Positions 6,948-9,373 of a stretch of 9,373 bases of DNA are shown in pieces. Within the stretch, counting starts at the first letter, position 1. Every line of letters begins with the position of its first letter. The notes under the pieces were generated by a model. It saw nothing but the letters and a program-made list of their open reading frames with translations. It did no database searches and had not been told where the DNA came from. The translations under genes were made by a program, and so were the position numbers. This DNA is from Thermoleophilia bacterium (lineage in GTDB: Bacteria > Actinomycetota > Thermoleophilia > RBG-16-64-13), in contig JAFGIH010000615.1 of NCBI GenBank assembly GCA_016929985.1, forward strand, positions 1 to 9,373, written 5' to 3'.

Positions 6948-6952
6948 GAGGA
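6948..6952 (+). promoter_or_regulatory. Ribosome binding site of the P-type ATPase
   Basis: GAGGA lies six bases before ATG 6959 and supports that start. The protein from there begins with a normal cation-ATPase N-terminal domain. Confidence 0.65.
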
Positions 6953-6958
6953 TACGAC

Positions 6959-9373
<2,415 letters not shown>

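Larger units (their letters stand above)
6837..6958 (+). other. Intergenic leader between helicase and ATPase genes
   Basis: This 122-base gap contains the candidate extended -10 at 6852-6860, a small hairpin (CCGC, loop GAAC, GCGG) at about 6912-6923, and the ATPase ribosome binding site. I see no T-rich terminator after the helicase stop and no recognisable riboswitch. Confidence 0.4.

Overview
The window is high-GC bacterial DNA with long ORFs, strong Shine-Dalgarno sites and little intergenic space. It contains five protein genes. The S-layer homology (SLH) domains on three exported proteins point to a bacterium that anchors proteins non-covalently to a cell-wall polymer or S-layer. A high-GC Gram-positive or deep-branching actinobacterial lineage is a reasonable guess, but no taxonomic marker here fixes it.

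Left part (1-4462): three surface-protein genes. Two plus-strand tandem paralogues (21-1697 and 1801-3342) each encode a signal peptide, three N-terminal SLH domains and a right-handed beta-helix. The helix has an exact 23-residue coil repeat, C-x2-N-x3-G-I. A third gene on the minus strand (3347-4462) encodes a signal peptide, a PPC-type beta-sandwich domain and three C-terminal SLH domains. It converges on the second paralogue with only four bases between the stop codons. Together the three form a small cell-envelope cassette. Nothing in the sequence shows an enzymatic activity for any of them, so adhesion, envelope structure or polysaccharide binding are the sensible hypotheses.

Right part (4463-9373): two housekeeping-type genes on the plus strand. 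A 220-base divergent intergenic region separates the cassette from a complete UvrD/PcrA-type SF1A DNA helicase (4683-6836) with all its motifs. After a 122-base gap comes a P-type cation-transporting ATPase (6959 to the window end), cut off after 805 residues near the start of its seventh membrane segment. All catalytic motifs of the ATPase are intact, but one classical calcium-coordinating aspartate of the SERCA group is an alanine.

I found no RNA gene, CRISPR array, insertion sequence, integrase or phage gene, and no recognisable defence system. The most interesting material is the SLH/beta-helix cassette: uneven divergence of the paralogues, the cysteine/asparagine ladder, and near-identical translation-start sequences on opposite strands.
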